Assembly (NCBI GenBank): GCA_016713245.1
Contig: JADJPM010000001.1
Location: forward strand, 2,232,001 to 2,296,000
Length of the DNA stretch: 64,000 nt
Reading direction: 5' to 3'
Origin: Verrucomicrobiaceae bacterium
Lineage (GTDB): Bacteria > Verrucomicrobiota > Verrucomicrobiia > Verrucomicrobiales > Verrucomicrobiaceae
The position numbers and the translations under genes are program-made. Below are positions 62,028 through 64,000 of this stretch, in pieces. The notes below the pieces were generated by a model. The model worked only from the letters and a program-made list of their open reading frames with translations. It was not told where the DNA came from and made no database searches. Each line of letters begins with the position of its first letter. Position 1 is the first letter of the stretch.

Positions 62028-62113
62028 GGGCGCGAACTTGTTCGCACCCTTCCACCAGGCACCGTCAAGCGCCTCTCGAACAGGAACGGCAAGCCGCGCC
62101 CCGGTCGGGCGCG
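62028..62113. repeat. Two hairpins upstream of the exported-protein cluster
   Basis: GGGCGCGAAC (62028-62037) and GTTCGCACCC (62040-62049) pair over 10 bp with one mismatch around TT. CGCGCCC (62095-62101) and GGGCGCG (62107-62113) form a perfect 7-bp stem with a 5-base loop. They resemble REP elements in form. Confidence 0.6.
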
Positions 62114-62432
62114 CTCCCATAAAGTGTTCGAGCGTTGGGCATCAAAATTGACGGTTTTGGTGGAAGCCCTGCCGCCCTCGCAGGCGGCACGCAAATTGGT
62201 TTATGTCAGAATGAAATCGTGTTCTGGGTCGTGAAGAAGTGGGTGAATGACCGAGCTGTTCTACCGGAAAGCCTTCTCTCTGGCAAGAAACGATTCGAAG
62301 CGCAGCCAACCTCGAAATCGGCCCGAAAAACTCAAATTGAGGGCCAAAATCCCAAGATCGAGGCCTCCATCCTGAGATTTCTTTAAACCATCCGAGGCTA
62401 AAATCCCCCACGCACGGGATGATTTTCAATCC

Positions 62433-62666
62433 TCCGAGGATGCCTGCCGCCGATCCCGAGATTTTTTTCGTTTATCCGGGGAATTTTTCCAACAATCCGG
62501 GGATGAATAGCCTTTTTCCCCGGATGAACGGCTCCAATCCCGAGACAAACGCCCCGCATCCGGGGATGACCGCCGCCAGCCCCGGAACGCAGCGGCCCTG
62601 CTTTCGGATGAAGTGTCTCCAACTCACGGATGGCGGCCTCCATCCCGCTCAAATTCCTGGCAACCC
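62433..62666. repeat. Degenerate 21-bp tandem repeat array
   Basis: An ATCC (or ATCC-like) core recurs at exactly 21-bp steps: 62453, 62474, 62495, 62516, 62537, 62558, 62579, 62600, 62621, 62642 and 62663. A typical unit is ATCCGGGGATGA followed by nine variable bases. Less regular copies extend left to about 62349. The minus-strand ORF 62652-62398 reads it as heptads (HPRIVGK, IPRINEK, HPRRIEN) across all 84 codons. The plus strand gives PGMxxxx-type heptads. It could be a decayed coding repeat, a binding array or a structural element. Confidence 0.85.
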
Positions 62667-62811
62667 CCGGCTGGACGCTGCCGAAAACGCACCTTTTCCG
62701 CCGCCAGATGCCGTTGGCGACCCCGTGAGCGAGATTCTTCTTCCCAGCTCCCGGCGCGGTCTGTTACACTTCCGTCAAACTCCCACCCACCGGCAGCACC
62801 GGCTCTACCAC

Positions 62812-63048
62812 ATGCCAGCAGGAATCATCCGACTCGACGCAGGCTGGAGGCTCGATGAAAACCATCGCCTCGATCAAGCGCCCGTCATCCCGCCCATGCC
62901 AAGCCCCGCCGCCACGCCCAAGCCACCTAAACGACCACCTGCCATGGACTTCATCCCCAGCAAACGCGCCGATCCCAGCTACGATCAAAACCAGATGCAG
63001 GCCGTGATGCAAAAACTCGATGAGCTGATCAATGCGCTGAGACGGTGA
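62812..63048 (+). CDS. Small hypothetical protein
   Basis: The 78-residue ORF starts at MPAGIIRLDAGWRLDEN. A Pro-rich centre (PPMPSPAATPKPPKRPP) and a helical C-terminus (QMQAVMQKLDELINALRR) follow. The frame stays open upstream through the 21-bp array, but that part is low complexity, so this later ATG is chosen. Its stop meets the MCE stop as TGATCA. No family is recognised. Confidence 0.5.
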   Translation: MPAGIIRLDAGWRLDENHRLDQAPVIPPMPSPAATPKPPKRPPAMDFIPSKRADPSYDQNQMQAVMQKLDELINALRR

Positions 63049-64000
63049 TCAGTTTCCGAAGAGGGACTTCCGCTTTGCGGGCTGGGGCTGCGGTGTGGGG
63101 GCGGGTTCTTGCTTCGCACGCTCCTTGTCTGCGGTGTTTTTATACCAGACGAAGCCGTTGACCTTGGCGTTGTAGATGAGGTCGTGGAAATCGGCCTTCA
63201 TCTGGGGGTCGTTGATGAGGGCACCGAGGAGGCCTTTGCCGTTGGTGATGTTTTTGGCGGCCACGGAGAAGCTGTCGGCGGCGGTCTTGATGGATTTCAT
63301 GGCGTCGTCCGCCGTGGTCATGACCTTGTCCATCTTTTCAATGGGGGCGTTGAGCTTGTCGATGAGAGGGGAAAGCTTCTTCGAGCTGTCTTCGATGGAT
63401 TTGGAGGCGTTTTTGAAACTGGTGGAGGCGTCTTTGAGCTCGGCGATAGCATCCTTGAGGTTTTTGGAGTTCTCCTCGTTCAGGAGCTTTTCATCCACGC
63501 GGGTGAGCGTGGTATCGAGCTTCGTCATGGCGTTCTTGAACTTGTCGATGGTCTCTTTGGAGAGGGCGTCTTTGTTCACCTTGGTCATGGCCTCCTTGAT
63601 CTCGCCGAGGGCAGGTTTGAGATCGTCCTCGAGGACGGAACTGACTTGCTTGCCGATGCGCTCGGCGGCGCTTTGGAGGTCGCTGAGGCCGCTGGCTTCC
63701 TGGCCGGGGATGATCTCGGTGAGGGTCTCACTGATGAATTCATCGGTGATGGTCTTGGGCGGCTTGATATCGACAAAAGCATCTCCCATGAGACCGGCGG
63801 TGGTGATCGTGAAAGTGGAGCCAGCAGGGATTTTCTCGCCTTTAAAGATTTCGAGGTCGATGATGACGCCGGTGTAGGTGGCGTTGTGGCGAGGCTTGTT
63901 CGTCACTTTGCCGATGCGTTTGCCGGCGAGCACGGCTGGCGAGGCTTCCTTGAGGCCGGAGGCATTGGGAAAGCTCACGCTGATGAAGTAGCTGCCTTTG
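63049..64000 (-). CDS. MCE/MlaD-family protein, C-terminal part
   Basis: The gene runs off the right edge. At the edge the frame reads KGSYFISVSFPNASGLKEAS, the MCE motif (usually FxxAxGLxxGxxV). IDLEIFKGEKIPAGSTFTIT and GLMGDAFVDI follow, completing the MCE domain. A long helical region (about 130 residues) with regularly spaced Lys/Asp heptads extends to a C-terminal KGLLGALINDPQMKADFHDL and a Pro/Lys tail. MlaD-type proteins shuttle lipids across the envelope; the ABC permease and ATPase should lie just outside the window. The GTG at 63978 is internal, not the start. Confidence 0.88.
   Translation of the reverse strand, partial: KGSYFISVSFPNASGLKEASPAVLAGKRIGKVTNKPRHNATYTGVIIDLEIFKGEKIPAGSTFTITTAGLMGDAFVDIKPPKTITDEFISETLTEIIPGQEASGLSDLQSAAERIGKQVSSVLEDDLKPALGEIKEAMTKVNKDALSKETIDKFKNAMTKLDTTLTRVDEKLLNEENSKNLKDAIAELKDASTSFKNASKSIEDSSKKLSPLIDKLNAPIEKMDKVMTTADDAMKSIKTAADSFSVAAKNITNGKGLLGALINDPQMKADFHDLIYNAKVNGFVWYKNTADKERAKQEPAPTPQPQPAKRKSLFGN

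Larger units (their letters stand above)
61973..62811. other. Long non-genic region with hairpins and 21-bp repeats
   Basis: No convincing gene is seen in 839 bp. It holds hairpins at 62028-62049 (GGGCGCGAAC/GTTCGCACCC), 62095-62113 (CGCGCCC/GGGCGCG) and a GCCGCC/GGCGGC stem near 62170, plus the 21-bp array described separately. Upstream promoters of the exported-protein cluster should lie near its left end. Confidence 0.6.

Noticed and set aside
62349..62666. CRISPR array
   Set aside because: The period is only 21 bp, units are degenerate and there are no separate spacers or cas genes.
62419..62811. N-terminal part of the frame leading into the small gene at 62812
   Set aside because: It is the translation of the 21-bp array and other low-complexity DNA; a later ATG gives a more protein-like product.

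Overview
The window looks like a chromosomal piece of a Verrucomicrobiota bacterium, probably Verrucomicrobiales near Prosthecobacter or Verrucomicrobium. This rests on gene content: a PSCyt1/DUF1549/DUF1553 gene, three Tat-exported DUF1501 proteins, four FGly-type sulfatases, an SHD1-domain protein, a ThuA-like protein, and a YejABEF-type peptide importer. Base composition is high G+C, and many neighbouring genes overlap by ATGA. I saw no rRNA, tRNA, CRISPR array or intact insertion sequence.

Layout. 1-85 is the start of a Na/Ca exchanger-like gene. 355-4337 encodes a MotA/TolQ/ExbB-like channel with a zinc ribbon, followed by two paralogous ExbD-like proteins. 4404-10108 holds the cytochrome c/DUF1549/DUF1553 gene and a DUF1501 gene, separated by a small membrane protein and a PIN/UPF0175 toxin-antitoxin (TA) cassette. 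10238-16772 has an aldo/keto reductase, an M20 amidohydrolase, a sulfatase, a metallophosphoesterase-fold protein lacking usual ligands, and a sugar-phosphate isomerase. 16960-22262 has a sulfatase, an O-antigen ligase-like protein, an acyltransferase and an aspartyl protease. 22358-31563 is a yej/opp-type peptide importer operon plus a thiolase, interrupted by a ParDE-like pair and by a kinase module fused to the first ATPase.

31502-44179 holds an MFS transporter, exported proteins, ThuA, a K+ channel, an NDH-2-like fusion protein, a DUF1990/YndJ pair, a frameshifted gene, a HAD hydrolase, a Mini-III-like protein and a DUF1501 protein. 44315-50943 has a VWA membrane protein, a second ParDE-like pair and two sulfatases. 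51030-53770 has HicBA, pyruvate dehydrogenase E1 beta and a primary-type sigma factor. 54141-61972 has an SHD1 protein with a degenerate protease domain, a DUF1501 protein and a coupled cluster of exported proteins of unknown role. 61973-62811 is a non-genic stretch with hairpins and a 21-bp periodic repeat. The window ends in an MCE/MlaD gene.

Two themes stand out. First, five TA-like modules sit at gene junctions; two are bounded by near-perfect direct repeats, one of which duplicates the start of the following gene. Second, palindromic (REP/REPIN-like) elements occur between genes and also in frame inside three protein-coding genes, much as Rickettsia palindromic elements do. A third point is the ExbB/ExbD-like trio: only one of its two ExbD-like proteins keeps the protonatable aspartate of the membrane helix.
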